Notes under the pieces: generated by a model
What the model saw: the letters and a program-made list of their open reading frames with translations, nothing else
Told to the model about the DNA's origin: nothing
Databases searched by the model: none
DNA from: Hydractinia symbiolongicarpus
Taxonomy: Eukaryota > Cnidaria > Hydrozoa > Anthoathecata > Hydractiniidae
Direction: 5' to 3'
Assembly (NCBI RefSeq): GCF_029227915.1
Contig: NC_079884.1
Span: forward strand, 11,098,001-11,162,000
DNA length: 64,000 nt
Part shown: positions 33,984 to 48,110 of the stretch, one piece after another
Numbering within the stretch: position 1 is the first letter of the stretch
How the letters are laid out: the number at the start of each line of letters is the position of its first letter
Program-made: the position numbers and the translations under genes

Positions 33984-35130
33984 GGGGCTGTTTTTTAATT
34001 AGTAACATTTTTGCAAAAATTTTTGTAGTTCTTTTTGGGTTTAACATTCATATCTAGCTGCTGTAACCACTTGAGAACTAGTATCAAATTTTTTTTTACG
34101 ATTTCATGTGTTAAACATTTTTTACAACCCTTTCTTTAGTGCTAAATACCCATTTTAATCTGTCGGACGGACGTTTCTTAAAAATGCATAATAAGCTGTG
34201 GTGGTGTCAATTAGAAATTTTAAATGATTCTGAAGATATTTTAAAGGGACAGGTAGATTATATGTAACATTTTGCTTAACTTTCTAGCAATATCAGGCTG
34301 TTTAGAGTTTGAAAAAACACACTTTCGTCTATCCGACAGATTCTAAAAGTTTAAAAGTTTTTCTTTAAGATGATAGGGCAGATATATGGAAGTAGACGAG
34401 ACGGAGGATTGGTTGCGGTGCCCTATGTACATGCAATGGTTCCACGAAGACTGTTTTGAACAGTAATCGATTCATTAGAATACTCTGTCGGACGGATTTA
34501 ATTTTCTAAATTCTGTGATTATTTTATGTTTTAATTTTTTTTTAGTTTTATTTTATGTCCCTACAAAGTTCATTGTGAAACGGACGCTAAGTTTAAAATA
34601 TCGATTTGAAGTTTCGGTATCATAACAGGGAAAGTTTAAATTCGAAAACCTGAAGCAGCTTCGTATCCAATCTTTAAAAAGGTCACATATAAAACGTTTT
34701 GAAAAAAAAAAAATATTTTCTTATCAAAAACGTCCGTCCGCCAGATCCGTCCGATATATCCACTGATAAAGTCTTACCAATAATTTTTTGTTAGTAAATA
34801 AATTTTCACTTACTTTTTCAATTATTTCCATTATAGTTCCTGCATGAAATAAATGTGTTTTCCTTTAGGAAATCTCCTTTTTTTCGATAATATAGAACTA
34901 TAAATCTGAAATTTTCGGAATGAAAATTTTATCGAATCCGTCCGACAGATTAGGTTTTTTGCAGATTTCTCCTTAACGAAAATGCCAACCAAGCTTATCT
35001 TAATGTTTCTTAAGTAACTTAAATGTGCAGTTATCAAAATGCAAAACAGAAAAATGTAGTAAATTATCAGGCGTTTTCTGTAGGCTCTTAAACTATCGAA
35101 AATCTGATTAACTAATTAAAAAACAGCCCC
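33984..35130. mobile_element. Non-autonomous DNA transposon with CTGTCGGACGGA repeats
   Basis: Perfect terminal inverted repeats GGGGCTGTTTTTTAATTAGT are flanked by a 4-bp direct repeat CTCG (33980-33983, 35131-35134). The 1147-bp interior has no coding frame but repeats CTGTCGGACGGA in both orientations: plus near 34160 and 34484; minus near 34326, 34731-34755 and 34936. Such scattered motifs are typical transposase-binding sites. Superfamily undecided. Confidence 0.65.
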
Positions 35131-35134
35131 CTCG

Positions 35135-36043
35135 GTCTACCTCTGGGCTTCGTCCCAGGGAGATATGAAATTCTCTACACTTTCTTACCCAAATATCCTC
35201 TTCCATTCTTTCAGTGTCCCAACCAACTCAATCTTCTCATCCCTCAAATGAAAACAGCTTTCAATAAAATATGAAATGATAAATTATGATCCACTAACAG
35301 ATTTGCGTATACAGTTAAGAAAAACACAATGTTATATATCATTTCCACAAAATTCCTAAAATTCTTGCATAAAAATTCTTACAATTCCTTCTACTTTATT
35401 ACAAATATTTTTCAAATAAACTATTAATCTAATATGTACTTCAAATATAATACTTTAGGACACAGTTTAGCTGTAATATATCTTTGTATTTTATTATGTC
35501 AAATATAATTTATTACAATAAATTCGCAAAAGCTTGAAAATGTTTGTTTAGGGCGAAAAATGGAGACAAAAAGTGAACGGTGTTTAACCGTAAGCAGGCA
35601 TCCTTTCAGAGAATTTGTTTTGTATTTCTCGTTGATTTAGTAGCCTTTTTAGAAAGAAGAGAGCATTGTCATCAAGTCGTTTCATCATCCTCCATTTATT
35701 TACATGAAAAGCATTTTGAAGAGAATTTTTAGTAGTTTAGTAGTATAGTTCTTTGCAAATATAATTTAGTTTTCCCAACTTTCCATATTCCCGCTATCAC
35801 AGGCGATTGAAATGTTCTCGCGCGGCAAAATATTCCACAAACAAAATCTAGTCTGAACTCACAACATAAAGATTGCACGTACATAAAAAGAAAAACTGTA
35901 AGAAATAATATATATATCTCATATTAATAATATATAATATAAAAGGTTAAATATTTACAAAAATAAAGACATATAAAAGCGGAAATTAAAAAAAACTACA
36001 AGATGAAATGCAGATCTGGCGGAAGAAAAAACGTTTGCGCACA
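35135..36043. other. Intergenic, 3' flank of the kinase gene
   Basis: No supported gene; AT-rich with ATATAT tracts near 35910-35940. The 3' UTR of the minus-strand kinase should lie here. Confidence 0.4.
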
Positions 36044-39000
36044 TCATTCGTAGTCTAATTGTTTCTTCTGTTCTTTGTATGTTTCCATGCGCACTCTCGC
36101 GTATTTCTGGCGAAGAGAATAAAATAAAGGTCGGTTTACATTGTACGACTTTATTGGAAACACATGTTGTACAACAAAACGAGATGCTGTACAACAAATA
36201 CTGGTTTTATTGGAAGCGAAGGTGAAGTAAACCAACAGTATTTATTTTACGAAAAATTTTTTTTTAAAAAAAAAAATTCGATATATACTTACTAAATAAT
36301 TAAAATCGATTTTGGACACGTGAGCTTGTATAATTGACCATAATGCCCAAAATAAATGGGATGCTAGAGCAAATCTAAAAAGAAAAAAAAAATAATCAAA
36401 ATACTAGCAAATTACCGTTGCATCAACTTCTAAAAAGGTTTAGCTAAAAGTAATGTTAACAGAGCGCAAATTTTGTGTGTAGTGTGTAAAAGTGAGGATT
36501 TTTGAGTGCACAAAAAAAGGCTGCACTGTTGTTGAGCACATATTGTTGAAAAATACAAATATGTCCCGCTTAAAAAATGATGTATTATTTTTGAGGCAGC
36601 GCGGGCATACTGATTTTGATAAATATTCTTAGTAAACATTATCTATTATCTACGAAAGTAATAAAACTGCCACTTTAAAGTTTTTCTGCGAAATAAGCAG
36701 TGCGAGAATCAGTGTATCGCAACTTTGCGAATTTTTGCAGACGTCAGCAAATTATTAACGTGATCAGGTTAGTTTGCAATTGGTATTATTACATGTCACG
36801 TGACTTTGAAAATAAAACTGTAATACAAAAGTCACAGGGGTGGAGCATTTTTACCAACAACCAGCACCATCAAACAGCGCACACTCCACCCGAACATTTC
36901 AACCGATTCGCTATGACACCAACACACAACGCAGTAGAAGAGAATAAACCAACCTGTTAGCTTCATGTAGAAGCTCTTCGACACTACAGATGTGAATGGT
37001 AGCGCATGTTTTATCAGTATTACTTTCTCCTGGCAAAATCTTGTTTTTGATTTGTGTTAAAGTATCCAGATATTCCGATGCGAAAATAATCTAAAAAGTA
37101 AGATAAATCAATGGACAATCCGAAACACATTGCTTGCACAAATAAGACATAGGGTCACAATTTCCGTGCGTTTGTCACAAACGAGACTTTACTAGGTGTA
37201 CCTAAAATGGTTTAGTTTTAGTTTTCTGTTACTGAACACAAACACAAACCATCTATGACTTGGCCACCGATGGCAGCTCAAGTTTATTAAAAGCTAATTA
37301 TTGATTGACTAAGAAAGGGCTTTTGAAAAAATTGCTACATTTCCAGAGTTAAATAATATTTAGTACTACTCAACCTGTTCTTCTTTGGTTGGATATCCAT
37401 TGTGATATGTTCTGAATCCATCTTCATGTTCGTCCTTGTACTCATACATGAATTCACAAAAATGATTTCCAAAATCAAATCCTCTAAAACATAAAAAGCG
37501 GACATCTGGAATGGACGCGAAAGCCACAATTTTGGAAATAAAAATTAAATCAAAGAACTGGATCAGACGGCTGTGGGATGAAAGCCAACCAGATCTCTTC
37601 ACGCGCATGCAATGGTTGCAACGCAAATCAAATTAATTTGATTTCATGTAACACTTTTACTCCATGCAGCAAAAAATTTCAAAATATTTAACTGAGTGAA
37701 TAGGCTGCAGTTTTTTCTTGATGCATAATATTAATGAACCAATCCGAAAGCTACGCTGAATTTTATGCAAAATATAAGACATTTGGGACATACGAAAAGA
37801 GAAAAATGAGCTGATACATTTTTGTTATTTTGTACATAAACATAAAAAAATCTAAAATGGTATGCATTTTAAATTTTTTTATTTTTACATTTATTTTTTT
37901 CTACAATAATGCATGCGTTTTGCTGAACTAACGGAAAGTTTTTTTGGAGTAAAACAAAATGGCATTGCACGCCCATGAAAAAAATCACATCCCCGGCTCC
38001 AGTGTTTTTTAAAAAAATTACCACTAATTCATGGATTCATTAAAAACACTAAATACAGCGGTGAATGTTCACACCTGTAATTGTAACTGCTGTAATCGTA
38101 GTCTATGAGCGTGATGTCTGTTTTCTTGTCTTCTTTGATGTAAAGTATGTTTCCTAAAAAAATAAATTGAGAGCTTTGTCGTTGGCCATTTTAATTTTGC
38201 TATCAATAACGGGTATTTTTCTTACCTTCTTGTAAATCATTGTGGCAAAAGACAACTGGCGAATTCAATTGAATCAACATCGTTCTAAAAGACAGGAAAA
38301 TGAAAAATTGTAGAGACATCAATAATTTTCGCGTGTTATTTTTTGAAAATCGAAAAATATCTTTTATACGCGTATAAATTTTTGCTTTCCTTAAAATCAT
38401 GAATTCTGTCACTAATAAATTATTTTCGCAATATGCCCCGACGAAATTTATACTCGGTAAAGGTTGAAATTTTGTTACTCTTTTTTCTTTTAAGTTCATT
38501 GCATCTATCACTAAAATTTGTATTTCGTAGGCGTGACTCACAAATCAAAAAGTGTGCGCTAAACGTCAACCCGACTTATTGTCAATCCCTGCTCCCCCCC
38601 CTTGTCAATGAATGATGGATTTGATGGTTTTTTATAGATTTTCTAATTCAAATTTATTCACGTCGGCAAAAACCAAAGCAACGACATACCGTAACCAATC
38701 ATATTCTTTGTGGAAATCAAAGTCCTTCATAAGTGCTTCATACAAGTTTTGATTTTTGTCACTTTCAAATTTAATGTCGTTGCACATGCTCAGGAATCTA
38801 TGAATTCAGAAGGTAAAAAATAACCTACGAAGCTAAACAAATAAATAAATAAATAAGAAGTTATATTTTGAAATGACGTTACTTAGGCTGGTTTAGCGAT
38901 GATACGTTAACCTACAACCCTGCGAAAAATATTTTGGGCAAAAAAGGCAAATTTTGAAGGTTGTCACTTCAAGCAATAGAAAACACCGATTCTACCAACG

Positions 39001-41731
39001 TCACATTCTTCAAACCTCTGAAGTTCATAGCGGATTGAGAATTGATCTATTTTTGTTAGCAAAATCTTATACACAATAACTAATTGCTGACGTCAACACT
39101 CCTAAATTTTCTCACTTTTTGGAACTTTGAGGGCTACAGCGTGGACTATTTTATAATTTGGACGTTGTAACGCGGCCAATCTATTTACCAATGGATAGCT
39201 TTTGCAGCGATTTTCTCAAATATAAAATAGCAAGGTTGTAGTTTGGGGGACGGTCAATGTAATCAAAGCCACCTACAATACGTAAGCGCACGAATATACC
39301 TACTTTTCAAAACTTTCCCATAAAAACACTGGTTGTTTATTTAGTGGAAGTTTCATGCAGTGGAAATGTCCCGTCTTGTTTGCAATCATTTTTGAGATTT
39401 CTGGATCAGCCAGCTCTCTCGTATAAAGGTGGCGATGCTAAAACAAAAGAAAGAGCAACGTATGAATAACTTACTGTTATTACTTTTTTGACTATTTCTG
39501 AAAAATTTTTTAATTAATATTTTTTTGCGAAGTTTAGAATGAAATTTCACGATTTTCGCATTTGATGAGATGTTATTGTCAATTTATTTCGTCTTTCAAA
39601 GGGTTTTTATGTAGGGTACGTTAGACCGCTGAAGTTGAAATTCACATATATTGTTTTGTAGATCAGAAGGAAAAAACTGTAAATCCAAAATTCGCTAACA
39701 CCGAAATAATTACCGCAGAAACTAATTTTAGCAAATCCCAAAAATCGCGAAAATCAATAAAAGACAACAAGAAGAATTGTTTTAGAGTTAGGTTAAACTT
39801 ACAATACAGCAACTCGGAATTGTATCATGATTACAATTAAAAAACAGTTTTATTTTCTCCTATAATGATACATTTGGTCATTGTTTCTAATCACTCCGCA
39901 ATTAATAGCCAATATTAAGTGGTTACACGTACCAGAAGTGAAGTCACGCCGGCGTGTAGTTTATGTCACCTCAAACGTGCAGAAGATTCATAAAAAACTG
40001 AAGTGAGTTCACTTCCACAAATAAAATTTAAAGGGAAAAGAAACAACAAAAAATCTCAAAAAATCTTTGAAGTTAGAAATAAATTGCTTTGCTTTATTTT
40101 CATAACAAAAAGGTCAAACACACACACTCACTGGAATATACTCCTCTATACGGCCAGAGTAAAACACACCATATGATTTAGGACCAAAACCTCGTTCGGA
40201 AAGTAGGGTGAAAACAACCCCTTCGTTGAATCTTTGCTTTCGGTCCACAATACTACCATATATTCTTATTAACACTTTTCTCGGTTCGTTCTCCAGGAGG
40301 CTCACGTGGTTGGGTAGCGAGCACATGTACAGATAGTTTGTCAATCCACCACTAAAAAAGAAAAAAACAAGAAAATAAATAAAGGTTTTTTAAACAACAC
40401 TATAAGCAACCAAAAATTTTGGCCAAAGCTCAATCTTATGTAAGTTTCTTAAAATATGCGAAATGCGAAAAGTAATCCGCGAAAATTTTGACAACGAAGT
40501 AATTCCTCCATAAGGAAATTAGCTAGTCACGAATACAAAATTTAGTCATGTTTCAGCCTTTTTTACTTAAAGTAGGAAAAGTATATGGAAATTGGAAAAG
40601 AGAACCAACTTGAATTTTGATGACGTCCAAAAATTTTTTTTCAGAAATTTGTATTTAAACCACCCTGGTTAAGAAAAAAATCTTCAACGCCAATTAACGC
40701 CTCTTAGACCCAAGCATTTTTCCAGTGAGAATGAGAAAAATTTTTTATATTCTGTGTTTCACATGGACAGGGTTGAGAGTTAGAACGCCCTTTAAAATAC
40801 CTGTGAGCTGTGTTTGGACTAACCCAAATGAATGCCCTCCCAAAATAAACAACTATGGGGATCAAATAAATTGACTTCTAAACGTTGCGGTATGATTTTA
40901 TGAAAGAAAAAGATGAATTTTTCAACCAAACGGTCTAAAACGTGGAAAGATTTTAACTCTGACAAAAGTATAAACACGACTTTTGTTTTTTCATAGGTTC
41001 AAGAATTATAACTTCTTTCGAAAAATATAAACACGCCAATAATAAACAAATAAATAAAAAAGCAATAACAAAACACTTAAAAAATTAAGAGTTTATTCAG
41101 TAACATCAAAGCACACGTAGAGAACAGATCACACACATAGAAGAGATAGGTAAAACATGCCAAAGATTTTCCCAAAAAAAATTTATAAAAAATTAAACAT
41201 GGTTGTCACACTACTACAAGGATTGTTATTTATAACAACACGCGGGTACACATTAAGAAATTTAAAATTCCTTTTTAATATTTACGAACAAAGCAATTAA
41301 AAAAATTTTTATAAGAAAACATCGGTTCAGCTGACTTTAAGCCTATTTTCAAGTATATTTAAAATTAAATGCTTGTAAAAAAGAGTGCATGTTTTGTTTT
41401 AGAGACGGTACCACCACAAAAAGATGAGTTTTCCCTACCTGACATAATGCACATCAAATTCTTCAGGAGGGCATTTTGCCCAGTTGCCAATAAGGTATCG
41501 GCTACAATATCGATATGCATTTGCAATGAACACTTCATCTTCGCATTTGGTCAAACAAATCTCTTCACCAGTTCTTGCCAAACTTTTGTCTTCTTCATTG
41601 CCAACCAACTCATTGATAGAAGCAACTGATGATGAACGATCCATCAATCTGTTCTCCATAAACACTCTTGTGAAAATATTTTTTCTGAACAAATTAAGAG
41701 CCTTTTTTATAATTGGGAACCTAAGAGCCAT
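36044..41731 (-). CDS. Choline/ethanolamine kinase
   Basis: Ten coding exons on the minus strand: 41731-41439, 40351-40132, 39437-39304, 38797-38690, 38284-38226, 38153-38075, 37483-37375, 37090-36954, 36374-36293, 36106-36044. All junctions are GT-AG with consistent phases, giving 427 residues. It phosphorylates choline or ethanolamine with ATP, the first step of the CDP-choline/ethanolamine (Kennedy) pathway in the cytosol. Motifs in order: SGGLTNYLYMC (nucleotide loop), VLIRIYG, FTLLSERGFGPKSYGVF, GRIEEYIP, CHNDLQEGN (catalytic Asp), [21 protein letters not shown] (metal-binding region), YPTKEEQ, FALASHLFWALWS. The length is normal. The first 60 residues are variable and the start could be internal. 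Choline and ethanolamine preference cannot be told apart here. Confidence 0.95.
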
Positions 41732-43416
41732 TTCAATATTAAGTAATTGTTTTGTCTCAATTTATTTACAGTTAATTGTCTGTTATCTATATCATTCAAT
41801 TTTTTGCTGAAATAAAATTCCATGTTTATTTTATTAGAATAGAGATTTACTACAAACATTATTAACCTTAACCTCAAACTAATAAATCAACAAACCTTAT
41901 TCATACATTGGATTTTTGCCTACCTAAGCAAGTTTAATTTTAATCCAAAAAAATTTCTTTTTTGTTCAAGCAGGGTTGCCACTATTTTGGAGTTCTGTTT
42001 CTCAGGATTTATTATAATAGAAAAGGTAATTTAGCCTTAAAGGCCCAGGACAATGTGGAATGGCGTAATGTGTGAACTTATAACAGTCAATGGAAATCAA
42101 TTTCCATTGTGCTTTGATTTTCTCACATACAAAATAAAATTCACAAGGTAATAAGGCAGCTGTGGCAAACAAAAATTATCTTTAAATTTCAAGTTGACAT
42201 ATTTCAACTCAACAGTTATTTGTAATTTGCTCAAACCAATATTTTTAAACTCAAGCAATAAGAAGTCATACGTGCATATCGTCAGTTCTTCTACAAAAGT
42301 AACTATAATATACACAAACTACAAAAATACAAATGAAAATAAACAGTCTCTTACAAAGATGTATAAATACAAGAACAAAGTCTTGTAAAACAAAGTAAAG
42401 GCTAAATAATACGTAAAAACATAAATTTTATATATAGTAAGAGTATAATCTGCTGAATGATAAAATGCAACAAAGCTAAGGATTGTATTAAAGACTAAAC
42501 TAAAAACTGCATAAAAACAATTAAATAGCAAAGTCTAGGCAATAGTTGAAGTGAAAATCTTCGGGAAATGGGAGAGGGCAGGAGCATTTGAGAAGAAGAA
42601 CAGAAGAGGAATGGGAGGGAAAGGCATGGCCTATATATATAAGGAAAATTGCAAACCCTGTGGTCAGCAGTCCTAGAGGTCCGCAGTACAAGCTAATCAA
42701 AAAAAATTAGGTGCAGTAATGTGTGAGAACTTTATCAATTTAAAACCTTATAAAACTTACGAGGAACAAAAAGGCCAGAAGTGCATGGAAATTGTATATA
42801 TATTCAAGAAGAAAGAATATTCGTAAAATTCGAAAGTTGTTGCGAAAGAGAGGGGATCTCCAAAAAAAATCACTTTTTTCTTTTGTTTTATACGTGCTCA
42901 GAAAAGCATGAAAAATAAAAAAAATTAGTTTACTTGTTTTCCTTATTTAAAATTGTTGTACTAGCCTTGCTTCGCATATTCAATTTTTTTCTCGTAAAAA
43001 AACAGACAGGGACGATTTCATTTAGGACTGGACCCGATTAAAAATAACAACGTCACATCATGCAGAAAGTTTAAGCAAGCGCATGTTAATCATGTTAAGA
43101 CCTATAGCTTATTAATTGTAATTTACGTTTAAATCTTTAAAAAATGGTTAGTTGCTTTGCGTTTTGATGTATCAATTGACCACAGAAGTGTAAAGAAGTC
43201 AGTTTTCACAGAATCCTGTCCCTGAAAAAGAAAGAACTCAGACAAAATTGGCTAAACAAAATATGTTGTGCAGGTGATCTACCAGGCGATCAAAGTTTTT
43301 ATATTTGTTTATTGCACTTCACAAATAGTTCTTTTAAAAGGGATCTCCAGGAAAAAAACTTCCATATTAAAATATTGCCACTTCGTAAAAATGCCATTTT
43401 AGCTAGTGATCGCCAT
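41732..43416. other. 5' flank of the kinase gene, no other gene seen
   Basis: AT-rich. The minus-strand kinase promoter should lie here. No coding exon or clear repeat was recognised before SINE-A at 43417. Confidence 0.4.
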
Positions 43417-43733
43417 GATAGATAGATAGATGTGTATATTTTACATATTTAGTCTCACAAATATTGAGGGATATACCCTGTCTATTATTTCCAGGAGGGG
43501 CCATGGCTTTGATTGGGAGTCCTGGAGTTTTTAATGCTCTCTTCGAGCTACGCAAACTCAATTAGGGTCAGCGGTCTGCCAGACAACTCCTTGCAACATC
43601 CAATGGCCCACACATGGCTTGGATTAACCTGGGGCTATGGTAATATTCAATTGCCGATATTGAATCGCCGCGAAGGGGAATCGAACCCCTGTCCCCCCAC
43701 AAAGTACAAGAGTGAAAACCACTAAACTAAAGC
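43417..43733 (-). mobile_element. SINE-A with GATA/TCTA tail
   Basis: Reading the minus strand, a tRNA-like head (TTTAGTGGTT A box; GGGTTCGATTCCC B box, closer to consensus than the copy at 2991) leads into the shared body, with a small internal deletion, and ends in a TCTATC repeat. The tail microsatellite is shared with the copy at 54777. Confidence 0.75.
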
Positions 43734-44680
43734 AAAGTTTCATTATTTGTACTTGTATCCACACAACTAAATCATGTTTTGTACATTTTTATATTAAATA
43801 AAAAAACATTATGCCAATGCAATTTTTTGGGGTTGTTGGTGGCCTCAAATCCAATTACACAGTATGTTATCTTTTCTTGTCAGTCAGTCAATTACGCATT
43901 TGCTGTGTTTGGAAAAATACACAACAAAAAATACAATAATTCAGAAATGACTAAAAGTCAATTATAAACAGATCAGATCAATAAACTTGATTTGAATAAT
44001 GTATATAATGTTAACTATTTTTTTGCGCGCCCTAACCTTCAATAATTTTGTTTGCATAAGCAATCTGAAATATGGAAATCATAAAAAAAAATCCAAAAAG
44101 TTAAGAACAAAATTCCTTTTTCCCTGAGTACATAGGTTGCTGTTTTTGCATTGGGAACAAATGTAGAATAAGTTTCAGTAGGTTGCTGTTTTGGCGTTGG
44201 GAACGAATGTATCAATAATTTCAACTTATAAAAATAATGTAAGTGGAGTCATTTATTAAACTTTGTGTACTTGAAAACAAACAAATGAAACAAAAATTAT
44301 TGACCCCAAAAACAAAAATCTTGATCCCAATCTCAAGATTTTTGATTTTGGCCATCTTAGTAGCCTTAATCTTAATAGCCATCTACAATGTGCATTTGTA
44401 GTATAGCATTTCTTCCCTCCACTTTTTGGTTGGAATGGAGCAAAATCAATATTTATTCAATGTTAATTGTGGTGACTTCAGCAAACCTCTCAGCTGTCCT
44501 GTGGAAAGGATATGCACTTTCTGGCCTAGTGCGAGTTCTGAATAAGGTTAGACAGTGAAGCACCTTTGATACAGTGAACCCATATAGTGGCCATATTGAC
44601 TGTGGCGCTTCTACCAAAACTTCCCAATTGACATACGTTACCAATGAATCCGATAAGCTGATCCTTGTGTTAATCTAGGG
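43734..44680. other. Gene-free; short internal repeats
   Basis: A 50-60-bp direct repeat around GTTGCTGTTTT...TTGGGAAC lies at about 44145-44215, and a hairpin built on AAAATCTTGA/TCAAGATTTT at about 44305-44352. No gene was recognised. Confidence 0.4.
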
Positions 44681-45103
44681 ATGATCACTCAGAATTTCCT
44701 GACCATCCGTGAGATGACCACCAGCCTCATTTCAACTGAGGAATACCAGGAGATCTTGAGGGATTGCAACTGTCCAACCGAACAATTACCTCCACCATTT
44801 CCCACAGAGCTAGCCTTCCCGGCCACTGACGAGAAACGACTGAAGTTACAAACGCTCCTTCTTGACTACTACCGTTCCAGCACATTCAATGTATGCAAAC
44901 ACCAACCGTTGCGAATAATGGAAGGCCCTCCACTAAAACTCATGGTTGATCCCAACGCGGAACCGGTAGCATTTCATACACCCATTTCAGTTCTAAACTA
45001 CTGGCACGATAAGGTGAAAGTGTGTTTAGATCAAGATGTTCAACTCGGAGTTGAAGAGCCAGTACCCATTGGAAATCCGGTTACCTGGTGTCATCGCATG
45101 GTA
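44681..45103 (+). pseudogene. Ty3/Gypsy pol relic, part 1 (start of RT)
   Basis: An open frame encodes the region leading into a Gypsy reverse transcriptase: PPLKLMVDPNAEPVAFHTP, then VQLGVEEPVPIGNPVTWCHR. It breaks off at codon MV exactly where the 4.66-kb transposon begins; the frame resumes at 49766 with VSAKKNGQPRR. Upstream gag/protease were not found. Confidence 0.8.
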
Positions 45104-45459
45104 AAGTACTAGAAAAAGGTTGTTTAACATATCGAGCTCGCAACGTGAGTGGACTCCCTCCACACGCGATGTACCGTGTTTATAGTAAGAAACAATTAAA
45201 ATAAATTGTTGTGATCTATCGAGAATCTAGTATTTTGACAAAATCCGTCTCGATGTGTCGCGATGGTAGGTGATAATGAGAATAAAGAGAAAGTTTTTTT
45301 TAATGAGAACAGAGAGAAAGTTTTTTTTATTTCAAACACATCTCTGCTTTATCTTTTTTATTATTTTAAATAGGTGCATATTATAAGAAAATTTTTAACT
45401 TTCGTATTTATTAAAGTAATCTAGCGCATTACTTTTTCAACGTATTTTTTTTCTAACGC

Positions 45460-45605
45460 TGCTTTTCATTCTTAAACTTTTAAACTGTATCTAAAAAAAC
45501 ATTTCCATCGTCGCTTTTCGTTTATAAAAACTTTTAAAATGCGATCTAACAAAGCTTTTCTATCGCCATTCTTATTTCTTAAATTCTTAAAATGTGATCT
45601 AAAAA
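45460..45605. repeat. Diverged short tandem repeat inside the transposon
   Basis: Two to three imperfect units of about 70-80 bases share CTTTTC.TT..TAAA.TTTTAAA.TG.GATCTAA. They are too decayed to define a consensus. Confidence 0.4.
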
Positions 45606-47584
45606 AGAAAGGTTAGCCCTAGCTGTATAATGGAACTAAACTGCAAGTTTTGCTCATGTTAATTGTGGTGACGGAATTACAGTTCTTTAGTATTGTGGTT
45701 AATATACATTAGGTTTACCTTAGTCATTGAACATGTCATGTAGAGCCTGGCACAGTGGGGGTGGTTTCTACCTATAGACCTTACGTTAAAGATTGCCAGG
45801 GTTATTAGTCTCACTAGCCTGTAAAGGAACTGGACCCTACCCAGGTCTTGATTATTAATGGTTGCATATAAGAACCCAAGATCCCACACTGCACAAGTTC
45901 TTCAGATGTACCTTACAGCTTACAGTTATTGGAATATATTGCACAAGGAGGCATTATATAAAAAGCTTTGGATATTTCATCAGAAGAGACAGGGCATGTT
46001 TCTTGCAACTGTGGGCCCCAGCACAGGGTTAATAGCACACTTCTTTCTGAGAAATCTGGTTAGCAGAGAAGGTATTATGGAATAGAAAGCTTAGTTATCC
46101 AAATTAGTTATGCACTTCTAGTAGCCATTATGTATTTTATGCAAGTTCAATTTGAACTGTTGTTGTGGGTCATTTTGCTTTATTTCTACAATTCACACAC
46201 ATATATATATACATTCCCCCTTTTAAGTTGCCTAGCTTCCCTGTTTACATACCGTTGTTAACATACTAAAATCTGTTCGAAATTCCTAGAACAACAGTGT
46301 CAGAACGACTACACATAGCTGTTTTATTATGAATTTCTTCACCAGGTGGTACTGCAAATAAAAATTTTCTATATGCAAAGCTCCAATTCTTATATATGTT
46401 TATTTTCGGCTTAAATTTAGTCATTTTAAGCATATATAAGCGTTATGCGAAGCCGAAGAAAACATTCTAAGTTTTTATGTTTTGTTTCGTTAGCAGTTTT
46501 TTTTTATTCTTTATATCTGCATTAACCAGTATGTCATAAGATTTAAATTGTTATTAATGATGCTGAACACAATTAGACGACTTCATCTTAACACTTATTA
46601 GGGTAACATTAACAAACATCGATGTTGAATTTTGTGTCAGATTAGGCTACTCTTGTGCCTAGGTACATGACTTTTTGTCAAATTAGAACAATTTATAACC
46701 TTATTGGTTGGTCCCTGGATGCTGAGCGATTGGTGGTATAAAATTAGACAGGCTTTCCTTGTATATCTATTTGTATTAGCAAACATCCATGGCTGCAAGT
46801 AGGTTTTCTTCAAAATTAAGGAAATGCATATTAACTTTATCATGCTTTTGCTATGACTTTTTTAACGTTCACTCGTTGTGAGAATAATAAATACAATATT
46901 TGTTTTGTAATCATCACACAATTTTGTTACAATCATATAAATTAGATCACTGAGTGTTTGGAAATCAGGAAATAAATTGTTAAAAACGATTTTAGATGCA
47001 AAGTAAGTGAAGGTATAAATATGGTCAGGCTTTCCATTTACGAGATTTCTATTTTGGGAACACTTATAGTGACAAGGGGGTTCTTTAAAAGAAAAGGAAA
47101 TGTATATTAAACATTTTATCATGTTGGCATTCCACCTTTGGTGTTACAAAAATTGTTAGATTAGGTCACTCTTGTGCTTTGACTTGTGACGTTTATTGCA
47201 TTATAAAAATAATAACTACTAATTTAATAAAATCTTACATTATTTTTAATTGATATACATGTTTTGAGCTACTCTAATGTCATCTTCAGTCTAAATATTT
47301 ACATAAAGCTTGTAGTATATATAAGTACAAAGATTAACAGAAGCTAAATTTACAAACAATTTTATGGAAGTATTGGTTTTCGTGCATACAAAAGATTCTG
47401 CTATAAATTGTCAACACCTTTATTTCCACTTCAGGAATTAAGTTTAAAATCTTTGAGTACCTCCCTTTTGTCAATGGCCAAATAAAAACCATGAGAGTTT
47501 GTCTCGCTGGAGTCCAATATGAGAGCGTTATTATGGTTATAACACAATGCCAAACATGAATAAACTATGCATGTTACACGTTTT

Positions 47585-48110
47585 TTTTATAAGAAACCAG
47601 TCTATAAGAAACCTTAGGCTTGGAAAGTCAAAAATTTTAAGAAACTTTTAAAAATGTGAGCAGAACGAGATAATCTTCAACATTAAGAAACTTATTTTCA
47701 TATAACAGAAAAAGGGGTGGACAGAATAAAACAGTTTCTCATAAAGTAGAATAAGAACACCAGTAATTAGCATGTACTTGACGCTCAGAACATGTTGATG
47801 TGCCTGACGCTCAGGGTATCTCTAGTGCAGTTATCATATAAATAAGAAACATGTGCCTGACGCTCAGGGCATGATGAAGCATCTCACGCTCAGGGCATCT
47901 CTCATACACCTGACGCTCAGGGTATGAATAAGAAACCAGTCTATAAGAAACCTTCGGCTTGAAAAGTTAAAAATTTTAAGAAACTTTTAAGAAACTTGAG
48001 CAGGATGATATAATCTTCAACATTAAAAAACTTATTTACATACAACAGAAAAAATAGGGGGGGGGGGGCAGAATAAAAAGATTATCTCATACATGCATCT
48101 ATTTATCACA
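47585..48110. repeat. Two-copy direct repeat (about 170 bp each)
   Basis: GAAACCAGTCTATAAGAAAC opens both copies, at about 47594 and 47935. Both continue through ATAATCTTCAACATTAA and end at a G-rich tract and CAGAATAAA. Between them lies the first block of the hairpin minisatellite. Confidence 0.6.

Noticed and set aside
41484-41810. Plus-strand open frame of 108 codons
   Set aside because: It is antisense to kinase exon 1, which is supported by domain and phase.
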